Shown here piece after piece: positions 17,105 to 25,470 of a stretch of 53,225 nt of DNA. The position numbers and the translations under genes were made by a program. The notes beneath the pieces were generated by a model, which made no database searches, was not told the DNA's origin, and saw nothing but the letters and a program-made list of their open reading frames with translations. Numbering within the stretch: position 1 is the stretch's first letter; each line of letters begins with the position of its first letter. Origin of the DNA: Roseinatronobacter bogoriensis DSM 18756. Its GTDB lineage: Bacteria; Pseudomonadota; Alphaproteobacteria; Rhodobacterales; Rhodobacteraceae. The stretch is from NCBI RefSeq assembly GCF_004366635.1, contig NZ_SORN01000013.1, positions 1-53,225 of the forward strand, read 5' to 3'.

Positions 17105-18138
17105 CGCACACCCCGCGCGCGCAGCCGCTCGACAGTCACCAGCCCCCGTTCCAGCATCGCGTCGCGGATGCTGTTGCTGATGGTGTTGGCGGGCAGGAAG
17201 CGGTCAGAATTGACCAGTTCGGCATAGAAGGCGGCTTTCTCGTCGGCGCTGGGCATGGGGCCAGGACTACGGTTTTTTTGCCGGGACCGGCCTGCGGTGT
17301 TCGCTGACCCGTTCATGGCAATCCTTGCGCCAGTCTGCTTCAGGCGCTGCGAAGCCCTCTGCATGGCGCGGTCGAGCGCCTTGGGCCCATCGGGTGGTTC
17401 AGGATGGGTGCGCCGCGATTCCCCGGCCACTTCGATGATTGCAGCCTCGTCGAGCCCCAGATCGTCGCGCCAGCGGCGGACATGCTCGCGCGGTGGCCAG
17501 CCTTGCCACCAGCCGGGCAGGCTCGTGGGGTCGAGGCCCAGCGCCTTGAGCAGCTCTTCGAAAAAATCATCCGGGATGGCCTCGCGCGCCCGCGCGTCCT
17601 CCTCCTCCTTTACTGGTTTACTTAAAGGTTCCCTTACAGGGTTAGTGTCCGGATTCCGGACACGGCTTTCGGCATTTTCCGGACACGGGTCGGGGGTAAA
17701 ATCGGACACGGGTCGGGCCGCACACCCGTGTCCGGAATTGAGACACGGCTCTGCCATATCCGGTGTTTCAGCGTCGAATGGCCCAATATCTGCGACGCCT
17801 GCGGCATCATCTGCATGTCCATGTCCGGTTTCCGGACACGGGTCTGGCGCATGCGGTGTGAAGCCCGGCTCGAAGCCCAGAATGTAGCGGGTGGGCATCT
17901 GCCGCTTGGTGACGGGATGGATGCGCGGGACGCGACGCAGCAGGCCGGCCGCTTCCAGTTGACCGATATGCTCGTTCAGCGTCGAGCGGCTGATCTCGCA
18001 ATCATGGGCCAGCCGCTCCTGCGAGGGGAAGCAGCCGTAATCCGGGTTGAACCGGTCGCAGAGATGCCAGAGCACGATCTTGGTGGTCGGCTTCAACCCG
18101 CGCTGCTTGATCGCCCAATTGGTGGCCTCGTGGCTCAT
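17101..18138 (-). CDS. Winged-helix replication initiator-like phage protein
   Basis: Residues 10-75 form a winged helix-turn-helix typical of phage/plasmid replication proteins: LKPTTKIVLWHLCDRFNPD, then FPSQERLAHDCEISRSTLNEHIGQLEAAGLLRR. The middle (about 90-185) is low complexity with repeated Pro-Cys-Pro-Glu and Ser-Gly-His-Gly units, and DNA repeats lie under it. The C-terminal third is helical (DDFFEELLKALGLD..., RRWRDDLGLDEAAIIEVAGE). As in lambdoid O proteins, an origin could lie inside the gene (inference). It overlaps the VRR-NUC gene before it and the unknown gene after it, each by ATGA. Confidence 0.8.
   Translation of the reverse strand: MSHEATNWAIKQRGLKPTTKIVLWHLCDRFNPDYGCFPSQERLAHDCEISRSTLNEHIGQLEAAGLLRRVPRIHPVTKRQMPTRYILGFEPGFTPHAPDPCPETGHGHADDAAGVADIGPFDAETPDMAEPCLNSGHGCAARPVSDFTPDPCPENAESRVRNPDTNPVREPLSKPVKEEEDARAREAIPDDFFEELLKALGLDPTSLPGWWQGWPPREHVRRWRDDLGLDEAAIIEVAGESRRTHPEPPDGPKALDRAMQRASQRLKQTGARIAMNGSANTAGRSRQKNRSPGPMPSADEKAAFYAELVNSDRFLPANTISNSIRDAMLERGLVTVERLRARGVR
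17645..17844. repeat. Iteron-like repeats inside the initiator gene
   Basis: The unit TCCGGACACGGGTC recurs: exact copies at 17678-17691 and 17831-17844, a near copy at 17702-17714, and an inverted copy around 17724-17735. A perfect 9-bp inverted repeat GTGTCCGGA/TCCGGACAC spans 17645-17663. Protein-level repetition alone does not explain copies in both orientations. The array lies in the low-complexity middle of the initiator gene, the place where lambda-type phages keep their origin. An origin role is inferred. Confidence 0.5.
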
Positions 18139-18557
18139 GGCGCAGGCCTCCCAGATTGGCTGACCGCGCGCTGACCCGCTCCGGGCTGGACGACCCGTGT
18201 GGTGAAGCCATGATCGGCCAGCGCTCCCAGCGCGTCATCGAGGCTTCGCACCAGCGCCCAGCCGTGCCCCTGCGCCAGAATGGCATCGCGAAACGCCTCC
18301 TGATCCGGGCTGAGCCTGCCCTTGAGGGATTTCAGCTCCAGAAACAGCACGCGCCCATCGCAAAGCACCATGAGATCGGCAAAGCCCGGATGCACGCCCA
18401 TGCCGACAAGGATGGCCTGGCGTTTCGCGCCGCGCGGGCCGGGTTCGGTCACCTCATTGGCGCAGTGGTGGATGATGGCCGTGCGGGGCAGCGCAAAGCG
18501 CAGGGCTTGCACGACTGACCGCTGCAGATCGGCCTCAGGTGTGCCGCGCCGTTTCAT
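18135..18557 (-). CDS. VRR-NUC domain nuclease
   Basis: The 140-aa protein is almost entirely a VRR-NUC domain, a small PD-(D/E)XK-type nuclease found alone in phages and fused in FAN1. Diagnostic residues are the N-terminal Glu in TPEADLQRSVVQALR, HPGFADLMVL (the acidic residue) and VLFLELKSLKGRLSPDQ (the ExK pair). It may process branched DNA during phage replication or packaging. The start is ATG 18557, overlapping the preceding gene as ATGA; the longer open frame upstream is a shadow of that gene. Confidence 0.9.
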   Translation of the reverse strand: MKRRGTPEADLQRSVVQALRFALPRTAIIHHCANEVTEPGPRGAKRQAILVGMGVHPGFADLMVLCDGRVLFLELKSLKGRLSPDQEAFRDAILAQGHGWALVRSLDDALGALADHGFTTRVVQPGAGQRAVSQSGRPAP

Positions 18558-18823
18558 CGCCGGTCCTCCCGGTCGTGCCGGTGACGCCCAGCGCGCAGGG
18601 GCGATCTGGCATCGAGCACGACCAGCAGGATCCGCGCATCCTTGCGTTCTTCTTCGGTCTCGCCATGAAGGGCGAGCACATTGCAGGCGAGCCGGATCAG
18701 GTGATCGGAATGGTTCACCACATCGGCCACGACCACGCGCGCCTCGCGCAGCCGTTCGCGGGTCCAGTCCTGGCGCGCCTGTTCGCGCTGGCGGTGCTTG
18801 CGGTAGGGCAGGGGAATGGTCAT
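18554..18823 (-). CDS. Small unknown basic protein
   Basis: An 89-aa protein with a very basic N-terminus (PYRKHRQREQARQDWTRERLRE), a helical middle (DHLIRLACNVLALHGETEEERKDARILLVVLDA) and a basic tail. Family not recognised. It is kept because both ends overlap neighbours by four bases (ATGA) within the excisionase-to-initiator operon and because codon use resembles those neighbours. Confidence 0.65.
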   Translation of the reverse strand: MTIPLPYRKHRQREQARQDWTRERLREARVVVADVVNHSDHLIRLACNVLALHGETEEERKDARILLVVLDARSPLRAGRHRHDREDRR

Positions 18824-19083
18824 TGACGTGCCCCCCGGCGCGTGTGGCCCTGATCAGCACCTTCGAGCTTTTCCAGCCAGGCCAGCACTGTGCTGCGCCG
18901 GTAGTAGATTTTGCGCCCGGCGCGCACGCAGGCCGGACCGCGACGCGCATTTGTCCAGCGGCGCAGCGTTTCCTCGCAGACGCCCAGTTCCTCGGCCAGC
19001 TGGCTGCGGCTGATCCAGCCCTGCAGCAGGCCGCCTTTCGCGCTGCCAGGGGATGAAGCGGGTGTCGGATCCGGTCGTGTCAT
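18820..19083 (-). CDS. AlpA/excisionase-like helix-turn-helix protein
   Basis: The 87-aa product contains WISRSQLAEELGVCEETLRRW followed by PACVRAGRKIYYRRSTVLAWLEKLE. This is the MerR-type helix-turn-helix and wing seen in AlpA regulators and recombination directionality factors. It is the first gene of the leftward early operon and faces the integrase gene across a repeat-rich control region. It could therefore be an excisionase or an early-gene regulator. No Shine-Dalgarno of note is seen. Confidence 0.8.
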   Translation of the reverse strand: MTRPDPTPASSPGSAKGGLLQGWISRSQLAEELGVCEETLRRWTNARRGPACVRAGRKIYYRRSTVLAWLEKLEGADQGHTRRGARQ

Positions 19084-19148
19084 CGGCGCTCTCCTGATTT
19101 GGGCCCGGGTCGGGCGATGTCGTCAGGCATCTCAAGCACAGCGTCAGG

Positions 19149-19620
19149 GGTGGCAGGGTGGCAGTGACCGGCAGTGACACAGGGGGGCGTTGCCACCCCC
19201 GTGCCACCCCTTGTTTTATTGAGTTCTCGTGATTTCTCGCCGCAACGCGGCAGGATTTGCAAACTCTGCAAAGTCATTTCTGGTGCTGCAGCACGCAGGC
19301 CGCCGCGCCACATTCGGGCACATTCGCCAGCTTACAGCGAAGCAGGCAGGCGCGGGCGCGCTTTTGGGCCACATTCAGGGGGTGGCAGGGGTGGCAGTGA
19401 CCGGCAATGGCGTGCCGGTTTGCGTGCCTGCCTATGATTTCATTGAGGTTTTGATGGCTTCGGCCAAATCGGGCGACAAAGCCCCAGCTACGGCTGGTAC
19501 CGCGCTCTTGCAGTTGGTGCGCGCGAAGCCGCAGCTTCGCGGCAAATCTCCATAAAACAAGGGGGTGGCACGGGGGTGGCAACGGGCGGCCAAGACACTG
19601 CCGGTGACTGCCACCCTGCC
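19149..19620. repeat. Repeat-rich control region between early operon and integrase
   Basis: This 600-bp space between divergent genes has three copies of a GGTGGCAG...GGTGGCAGTGACCGGCA motif: 19149-19178 and 19381-19410 in one orientation, and 19595-19620 inverted. A second arm (TTGCCACCCCCGTGCCACCC, from 19190) is repeated inverted at about 19551-19583, ending in TTGTTTTAT. The outer arms thus form an imperfect 70-bp inverted repeat around 330 bp. A hairpin CGCGAAGC-CGCA-GCTTCGCG lies at 19522-19541. Long open frames across this area show no protein character. Likely roles are operators, replication origin or integrase arm sites (inference). Confidence 0.6.
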
Positions 19621-19691
19621 GGATTGGCAATCAGATAGCCTTGATAGTGTCGCGAATCTACGCGTCATGGACAGGGAAAGGAGATGCGCCG

Positions 19692-20951
19692 ATGCCCAAG
19701 CGAGTGCGATTGACCGAGAAAGTCCTGCGCGATGCCATTCCTGTCGAGGGACGCGATTACCAGATCTTTGATGATGACATTCGTGGCTTTGCCGCCTGCA
19801 TCTATCGGGGTGGAGGGCGCGCTTTCACCTTCGACTACCGCTATGCAGGCCGCCAGCGCCGCATGACTTTCGCGCGCTGGCCGGAATGGTCAGTTGCGGC
19901 CGCGCGCGAGCGCGCGAGGGCATTGCGCCGCGATGTCGATCTGGGGCGTGACCCATTGGCCGAGCGTGACCTGATCCGCGAGGCTCCGCGCATGCAGGAT
20001 CTGATTGATCGCTATCTCAGCGAACATGTGGTCCGCCTGGCTCCGGTCAGCGTGGCAGACCAGAAATCCATGATGGAGAAGATGATCGCGCCGCATTGGG
20101 GGCGCAAGCTCGTTACGGAGATCACCCGCTCCGATGTCGAGAAGCTACTGGCAAAGGTTGCAGAGGGTCGGGCAAGGCCGCACAAAACCAAACCCAATAA
20201 CCGCGCGCGCAAGCTGCAGGGTGCAAAGCCCACACCCGTGCGCGCCAATCGCGTTGGCGAGGTGCTGCGCAAGATGTTCAATCTCGCCATCGACTGGGGC
20301 ATGCGTGAGGACAACCCGGCCAATGGCTTCTATCGCCGCCCCGAGACCCCGCGCGAGCGCTTCCTGACAAAAGAAGAGATCAACCGCCTCGCTGCGGCAC
20401 TGGACGCAGATGAGGATCAGCGTGCTGCAGGTATCATCCGCATTTGCATGCTCACGGGCGCGCGCGTAGGCGAAGTGCGCCAGGCGCGGTTTGAGCAGTT
20501 CGATCTGGAACAGGGCATCTGGACGAAGCCTGCAGCCACGACGAAACAGCGCAAGCTGCACCGCGTGCCGATTTCTGAGGATGTCGCGGCTATCGTGCGG
20601 CAGCGCAGGTTGCTGGTCCCGAAACGCAGCCCCTGGCTTTTTCCCGGTGACGTGCCGGGTCAGCCGGTGAAGGAAATCCGTCGCTTCTGGATGCGGGTGC
20701 AGAAGGCAGCACAGATCGAGGATGCCCGCATCCATGATCTGCGCCACACATTTGCATCGCTGCTTGTCAGCGGTGGGGCCTCGCTCGAAATGATCGGCAA
20801 GCTGCTGGGGCACACGCAAATGCAGACCACATTGCGCTATGCGCATCTCTATGATGCCCCATTGCGCGCAGGGCTCGATGCTGTCGCCAGCATGGTGCGC
20901 CCGAAGCTGACTGTGGTGCCGAAATCTGATGATGATCGCAAATCCGCATGA
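19692..20951 (+). CDS. Tyrosine integrase (phage type)
   Basis: ATG 19692 has AGGAG nine bases upstream and gives 419 aa; an upstream start at 19641 lacks support. Residues 1-95 are an arm-binding (DUF4102-like) domain, 100-200 a SAM-like core-binding domain, and the catalytic domain shows TGARVGEVRQ (first Arg), HDLRHTFAS (His-x-x-Arg) and GHTQMQTTLRYAH (nucleophile Tyr). It would integrate and excise the prophage-like element. It resembles the second integrase at 30,616-31,860 (both have IWTKPAATTKQR), so the same type of tRNA target is plausible. Confidence 0.93.
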   Translation: MPKRVRLTEKVLRDAIPVEGRDYQIFDDDIRGFAACIYRGGGRAFTFDYRYAGRQRRMTFARWPEWSVAAARERARALRRDVDLGRDPLAERDLIREAPRMQDLIDRYLSEHVVRLAPVSVADQKSMMEKMIAPHWGRKLVTEITRSDVEKLLAKVAEGRARPHKTKPNNRARKLQGAKPTPVRANRVGEVLRKMFNLAIDWGMREDNPANGFYRRPETPRERFLTKEEINRLAAALDADEDQRAAGIIRICMLTGARVGEVRQARFEQFDLEQGIWTKPAATTKQRKLHRVPISEDVAAIVRQRRLLVPKRSPWLFPGDVPGQPVKEIRRFWMRVQKAAQIEDARIHDLRHTFASLLVSGGASLEMIGKLLGHTQMQTTLRYAHLYDAPLRAGLDAVASMVRPKLTVVPKSDDDRKSA

Positions 20952-20965
20952 CGCCGGGTTGCACG

Positions 20966-21568
20966 TCAGGATTTCATCTTTTTCTTCAGCTCCTGCCAGA
21001 GCGGGGTGATCCGACGCCGGATCGAGCGTTCGTCGGGCACATCATCCCCATTGGAGTTCAGGACAAACCATTCCTGCATTTCGGCCACCAGCGCGCTTTG
21101 CGATGCCGGCACGCCATGTTCGTGCAGGTGGAGGGCCAGCGCCTGCAGCATACCCTCCCAGTCATAGGGTGAGCTCGATCCGCCTGCGGCGACCAGACGG
21201 CGTAGAATAGTGTTCTGATCCTCAAAGCGGTAGACTTGTGCGCCAGCGAGCAGCAGATCCGCGATATAGACCTCGACGCCATCTTCTGGTGCTGTCACCA
21301 GGCGCCAGTCGGGGTGGTCGGGCGGGCGCATGCGTCCAAGCCGGATGGTCTTCGGGGCCGTGCAGCAGCGGCGAAACACGGGCAGGATGTCGAAAGGAGC
21401 GATGACCACTTCGCCGGCCATGATCTCGTCCCCGACGCGCACAGGCGGGATGCCGGTCACAATGTCGATCTTGCCTTTGACGGCCAGGCCCGCAATGTCG
21501 GCGATGGTGCATTCCCATCTGACAGCAACTTCCTCGATCGTGAAATACTCTCGCTGTGGTAGTGTCAT
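20966..21568 (-). CDS. Unknown HTH-containing protein, 200 aa
   Basis: The N-terminus (YFTIEEVAVRWECTIADIAG) looks like a MerR/excisionase-type helix-turn-helix. Residues 40-120 are an alpha/beta region of unknown type, and the end is helical (SIRRRITPLWQELKKKMKS). The fold of the C-terminal part is not recognised. The gene is convergent with the integrase (14 bp apart) and divergent from the WYL regulator, and a palindrome lies between the two promoters. It may be a partner or target of that regulator. Confidence 0.7.
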   Translation of the reverse strand: MTLPQREYFTIEEVAVRWECTIADIAGLAVKGKIDIVTGIPPVRVGDEIMAGEVVIAPFDILPVFRRCCTAPKTIRLGRMRPPDHPDWRLVTAPEDGVEVYIADLLLAGAQVYRFEDQNTILRRLVAAGGSSSPYDWEGMLQALALHLHEHGVPASQSALVAEMQEWFVLNSNGDDVPDERSIRRRITPLWQELKKKMKS

Positions 21569-21601
21569 TCCAGTCAGGTCCTTATTCCATGTCTTGACAG
21601 C

Positions 21602-21623
21602 CCCATGACCGCAGGGTCATGGG
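21602..21623. promoter_or_regulatory. Perfect palindrome in the divergent promoter region
   Basis: CCCATGACC-GCAG-GGTCATGGG (9-bp arms) lies 34 bp upstream of the start of the minus-strand HTH gene and 124 bp upstream of the WYL gene. An operator for the WYL regulator or for the HTH protein is the simplest reading. No T-run follows, so it is not a typical terminator. Confidence 0.45.
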
Positions 21624-21746
21624 CGGGTGTTCTAGCCAAGTCTGCCGGGTGTTCGCGTTAAGATTGCGAATCGCTAAAATGACTCGTGCTATGGTTTATT
21701 ATGGCTTACCCTCTATGGCAGGAACTGCCGTAGTTGGAGCGATTTC

Positions 21747-22739
21747 ATGTCATTTGGAAAAAGTCTGGATTTGATGCGTCTGGCCGAGATGGCGGCCGGT
21801 CGGCGCAAGGGGATCTGCGTGAACGATATCGTGAATGAATTCGATGTCAATCTGCGCACTGCCCAGCGCATGATAAGGGGTCTGGAGCTGGCATTTCCCA
21901 GCCTGGAGCACACCGACGGCCCGGATCGGCGGCGCTACTGGAAGCTAACCGATCCGCGCTTCATCCACATGCAGGGGGTGCGCGACACAGAACTGGCCGC
22001 GCTCGACAAAAGCATTCGTCGCGCCATGGGGGAGGGGGCAGAGCAGGATGCGAAGGCGCTGGCTTCTCTGCGCGACCGATTGATGGCCGCTCTGCCATTG
22101 CGGCAGGTCGCGCGCACCGAAATGGATGCAGAATCCTTGCTGATGATGCAGGGCTATGCCTGCAGACCGGGACCGAGAGTGAAATCGCATCCGGAGATAA
22201 TGGGGGCGATATCGCAGGCCCTGAAAATCCCCTGCACGATTAAGATCGTCTATCGCAGCGCCAGAGACAGTGAAGGGCGCGAGCGGGAGTTAGAGCCCTG
22301 CGGCGTCCTGCTGGGGATTCGCCCCTATCTGGTGGCGCGGGATCTGGGCAACGGGCGCGCATTGCGCCGCTACCGCATCGACCGGATCGAGAAAGCGGGC
22401 ATAACCATGCAGGCCTTCAAGCGCGATCCGGATTTCGACCTGAAAGCCTACGCTGCGCAATCCTTCGGGTCATTCCACTCTGATGCTGAACACACCTGCA
22501 TCATCTGGCGTTTCGCGCCCAGCGCGGCCGGGGCGGCGCGCGAATTTCTGTTTCATCCGACGCAGGAGCTGACAGATGAACCCGACGGCAGCCTGCGCGT
22601 CGAGTTTACTGCATCCGGCTGGGTCGAGATGGCCTGGCATCTCTACCAATGGGGCGATCAGGTCGAGGTGATCGCGCCGGAACCGCTGCGAGCGATGGTT
22701 GAAGGGTATCAGCGCGGGGATCTGGGGGTTGTGCCTTGA
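21747..22739 (+). CDS. WYL-domain transcriptional regulator
   Basis: The 330-aa protein has an N-terminal winged HTH of the DeoR type (residues 1-65: GICVNDIVNEFDVNLRTAQRM) and a helical linker. A WYL domain occupies about 155-235: IKIVYRSARDSEGRERELEP, GVLLGIRPYLVARDLGNGRA and RRYRIDRIEKA. A WCX-type C-terminal extension follows. WYL proteins sense nucleic acid or nucleotide ligands and often control phage-defence or DNA-damage genes; the gene leads into a cargo module. Nothing shows the ligand. No strong Shine-Dalgarno precedes ATG 21747, though GGAG lies near it. Confidence 0.9.
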   Translation: MSFGKSLDLMRLAEMAAGRRKGICVNDIVNEFDVNLRTAQRMIRGLELAFPSLEHTDGPDRRRYWKLTDPRFIHMQGVRDTELAALDKSIRRAMGEGAEQDAKALASLRDRLMAALPLRQVARTEMDAESLLMMQGYACRPGPRVKSHPEIMGAISQALKIPCTIKIVYRSARDSEGRERELEPCGVLLGIRPYLVARDLGNGRALRRYRIDRIEKAGITMQAFKRDPDFDLKAYAAQSFGSFHSDAEHTCIIWRFAPSAAGAAREFLFHPTQELTDEPDGSLRVEFTASGWVEMAWHLYQWGDQVEVIAPEPLRAMVEGYQRGDLGVVP

Positions 22740-22934
22740 TGTGGGCGGGAAGGTTATGAGCAACCTTGTCGGCTCTTGGCGGATGGTTGCGCCTAGACGC
22801 GTCATTTCTCAAAACGGCCGTTCAGCCAAGGCGCAGCGACGGGACAAAAGCCCAGAGCGGACTTCCTTGTCCTTCTACGTCTTCAAGCATAAGCTCCTCA
22901 CGGAGTATTGTACAATGAATTGCAGGAACACCGC

Positions 22935-23774
22935 ATGGAACCAGCGACCAGTTCGCCTCTAGCTTTGCCTTCACTCGATGGAGTCTTCGGCTGGATAGTC
23001 CTTACCGTGCTGGGCCTCGCGACAGTCCTTTTTGTATGTGACTCGGTGGGTTTTCTTCCACGCTGGCTACAGCGATACGTCTATCGGAACCGGTCGGCAC
23101 AGACGATTGACGTTCTCAAAGAACTTGGGTTTGAGGTCGAAAAAGTAAAGCGCGAAAACCGGGCAGCTAAAGTTACCGAGCGGCGATCAGCGGATCAGTT
23201 GGAACTGGCGGCGAAGAGCCTGACAGGACCAATAACAATTCGAAAAAGGTTGATGGTGGGCCGTGTAGATGCAGTGGAGACAAACTCGTTTATCGACCTC
23301 ATGGGAGCGTCGTGTGAGCCGACAAAGGCGATCCAAGCCGCTCAGCTACTTTCAAGCCACTGGAGAAACCTGATCGGAAGTGCGGGAACACAGGACATTC
23401 CAGATTTTGACTTTGTGGTAGCACCCAAGGCCGGTGCGCCATTTATCGCGTATGAGTTTGCGAAGCTACATCAGAAACCACTGGTGCTGCACAACGAGCA
23501 GCCAAAGTTTCAATCCGACGAACCGGAATTCGCAGCCGTCTTCGATGCCGCTGACAAACCAAAGGCCGGCGCAAGAGCCCTTATGGTCGACGACAGCACC
23601 ACTGGTGGGCGCAAGGCGGTGAACACGATTCAGCACCTTCGGGGTGCTGGATATGCAGTCTCTGACTTTCTGGTTGTGTTTGAGCCGCTAACGAAGAAAG
23701 TGATCGGACGAAACGCAGCCGAGAGACTATCTATCATGGATGTGCGCCTACATTCGATCATCAAGACAGAGTGA
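22935..23774 (+). CDS. Membrane-anchored phosphoribosyltransferase-like protein
   Basis: ATG 22935 with AGGAA upstream is preferred over TTG 22908 and gives 279 aa. One transmembrane helix lies near residues 17-40 (IVLTVLGLATVLFVCDS), and a coiled-coil-like stretch follows to about 100. The cytoplasmic domain carries the PRPP loop RALMVDDSTTGGRKAVNTIQ, typical of orotate-type PRTases, preceded by a substrate loop (VVAPKAGAPFIAYEFAK). Membrane tethering is unusual for a metabolic PRTase. It overlaps the next gene as GTGA. It may make or consume a nucleotide signal as part of a defence-type module (inference). Confidence 0.8.
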   Translation: MEPATSSPLALPSLDGVFGWIVLTVLGLATVLFVCDSVGFLPRWLQRYVYRNRSAQTIDVLKELGFEVEKVKRENRAAKVTERRSADQLELAAKSLTGPITIRKRLMVGRVDAVETNSFIDLMGASCEPTKAIQAAQLLSSHWRNLIGSAGTQDIPDFDFVVAPKAGAPFIAYEFAKLHQKPLVLHNEQPKFQSDEPEFAAVFDAADKPKAGARALMVDDSTTGGRKAVNTIQHLRGAGYAVSDFLVVFEPLTKKVIGRNAAERLSIMDVRLHSIIKTE

Positions 23775-24349
23775 CTAGTTTGAAGATTCTCATTACAGGA
23801 GCCTACTCGACTGGAAAATCCACGCTCATAGCCGTTGTGTCCAAGAGCCTTGAGTCCAGTGGAATACCAGTTTTTGTCTTATCCGACTCATCGCGCGAGA
23901 TTAATTTCCCTCTTAATCGAGAGCAGGGGCACGACACCACACTTTGGCTCTTGTCCTGGCAGATTTCAAAAGAGCGTTTGTCAAAGAGCCTTGGTGCAAG
24001 TTATCGGGTCGTTTTTTGTGACCGCGGAGTACCTGATATTCTCGCCCACGACCTCGAAGCGCGCCGCCGGGGCCAAGAGCTTCAGAGTGAAATCGCCCTA
24101 CAAGCAGCGCTAAACTGGTGCTGCAGTTATGATTTATCTTTCTTGTCCACGATTGATGAAACGATACCAGTGCAGGAGGACGGAGTGCGAGTGGCTGATC
24201 CAAGTTACCGACGTCTGATGGGAGAATTCGCTGCGCAAACCGCTGCGTATCTCACAACTTGTCAGACGCTACCTTTGGCCCTTGAAGATCGGGTAACTTT
24301 TGTCAGGTCTCGAATACTTAGCGCGTTAGGATATAGCGAAGGCGCCTAG
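23771..24349 (+). CDS. NadR/AAA_28-like P-loop nucleotide kinase
   Basis: The start is GTG 23771, overlapping the PRTase stop. The 192-aa protein has the P-loop ITGAYSTGKSTLI at residues 8-20, DSSREINFPLNREQG, FCDRGVPDILAHDLEA (the DR-motif strand) and a C-terminal helical part. It resembles the AAA_28 group that includes the NadR kinase domain and phage-related kinases, which phosphorylate nucleosides or nicotinamide riboside. With the PRTase it could form a salvage or nucleotide-modifying pair. Its last 24 bp overlap the convergent thymidylate-kinase-like gene. Confidence 0.8.
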   Translation: MTSLKILITGAYSTGKSTLIAVVSKSLESSGIPVFVLSDSSREINFPLNREQGHDTTLWLLSWQISKERLSKSLGASYRVVFCDRGVPDILAHDLEARRRGQELQSEIALQAALNWCCSYDLSFLSTIDETIPVQEDGVRVADPSYRRLMGEFAAQTAAYLTTCQTLPLALEDRVTFVRSRILSALGYSEGA

Positions 24350-25018
24350 TTCTTCGACGCTTCGTTCAACTTCTGCACAGATTTCAGACGGGTTTCTTAG
24401 CGAGCCGAAACGCGAAACATCAATCACGGTCCATCTTGAGATCATAGCTTGATCCGCAATGTGTTCGTAGTTTTCCCTCAGCCGTGTCTGTAGAGTATCG
24501 TCAGCCTCGTGAACATCATGTTCAAGGCTCGTGTAGTCTCGTTTGGGTTTTCGACTGACAAGACTGCGCGCAGCAGCCACGTCCAGCCGAAGCAACACAT
24601 TCAGATTTGGCCTCGGAAGCGAAAAAGTCTCGAGTTCCAAGTCCGCCACCCATTCCATCATCGTCGAGCGATCGGCTTTGGGCACCTTTGCCGCCTGATA
24701 GGCAACATTTGATGCCACATAGCGGTCGAAGATTACGAAGTCGTTCTCGTTAATGGCCTTAAGAATATCGTCGCGGTATTCAAAGCGATCCAAGGCATAG
24801 AGAACAGCGGCAACCTGAGCCGTGACGGGCCGCTTTGTTTCGCCGTTGAGAAACTGTTTGAGGGCTCCCCCGGCGAGGGTGTCACCATACCTCGGGAAAT
24901 CAATTACCGCCACGCTCTTAGATTTCGAACGAAGTGATGCCGCTAACGCATTGGAAATGGTGTTCTTTCCTACTCCGTCTCCGCCTTCTATAGCAATAAT
25001 GAAGGCCGTCACGAACAA
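24326..25018 (-). CDS. Thymidylate kinase-like protein
   Basis: The 230-aa product carries a P-loop IAIEGGDGVGKNTIS (residues 8-22; Asn where Ser is usual), IDFPRYGDTLAGGAL, the conserved FDRYVASNVAYQAAKV (about 97-112) and a lid-like segment with RKPKRDYTSLEHD. These fit dTMP kinases. A chromosomal tmk would normally lie in a housekeeping cluster, so this is an accessory copy, possibly acting on other nucleotides. It overlaps the 3' end of the convergent kinase gene by 24 bp and its own upstream partner by 10 bp. Confidence 0.85.
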   Translation of the reverse strand: MFVTAFIIAIEGGDGVGKNTISNALAASLRSKSKSVAVIDFPRYGDTLAGGALKQFLNGETKRPVTAQVAAVLYALDRFEYRDDILKAINENDFVIFDRYVASNVAYQAAKVPKADRSTMMEWVADLELETFSLPRPNLNVLLRLDVAAARSLVSRKPKRDYTSLEHDVHEADDTLQTRLRENYEHIADQAMISRWTVIDVSRFGSLRNPSEICAEVERSVEELGAFAIS

Positions 25019-25470
25019 AGCCTCCGAAGCTGCGGGTAGTTGATTGCTAAGTTTCGGACGAACTCATCGCTTACACCGAATCCCTGCGCGGTCGACGAAA
25101 TCCACCTGTGCCGCTCGGACGAAGGCCAGTAGGCGATTTTATCCGAATGCGCTTGGACAAACGTCCAGAGATCTAGAATGGCGAGCATCGGCATACTTGC
25201 GGTCCCGGGCAAGCGGACCCCATCCGTCAAAATAAGCTTCAGGTTCTCAGTGTGCGCAACAACTGTCCCGCCGACAGGTGCCTCCTCGCGCCATTCATAA
25301 CGAAGGCTCAGCTGCCCCACGCGGAACTCGCCATTCATTCTGCTTTCAGGTACCTTTCCGACCAGTCCAACTAGGACCACATACGCAAACTCATCTCTCG
25401 CGCCCGGGGACAGCTCAGTGAAGTGGTCAGCAATAGTTACGGAAGACGATGTAAGTTGATCGAGAAGCAT
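25009..25470 (-). CDS. Unknown protein partnered with the thymidylate kinase-like gene
   Basis: A 153-aa protein without recognised domain. The first half is beta-rich (EFAYVVLVGLVGKVPES, FRVGQLSLRYEWREEAPVGG) and the second half helical with many Trp and Tyr (AILDLWTFVQAHSDKIAYWP). No signal peptide or membrane segment. It overlaps the kinase gene by 10 bp, so the two form one transcript. Its role in the module is unknown. Confidence 0.7.
   Translation of the reverse strand: MLLDQLTSSSVTIADHFTELSPGARDEFAYVVLVGLVGKVPESRMNGEFRVGQLSLRYEWREEAPVGGTVVAHTENLKLILTDGVRLPGTASMPMLAILDLWTFVQAHSDKIAYWPSSERHRWISSTAQGFGVSDEFVRNLAINYPQLRRLCS

Noticed and set aside
18558..18950. Upstream extension of the VRR-NUC frame
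   Set aside because: It overlaps the 89-aa and AlpA-like genes in another frame and has no protein character; ATG 18557 overlaps the previous stop as ATGA.
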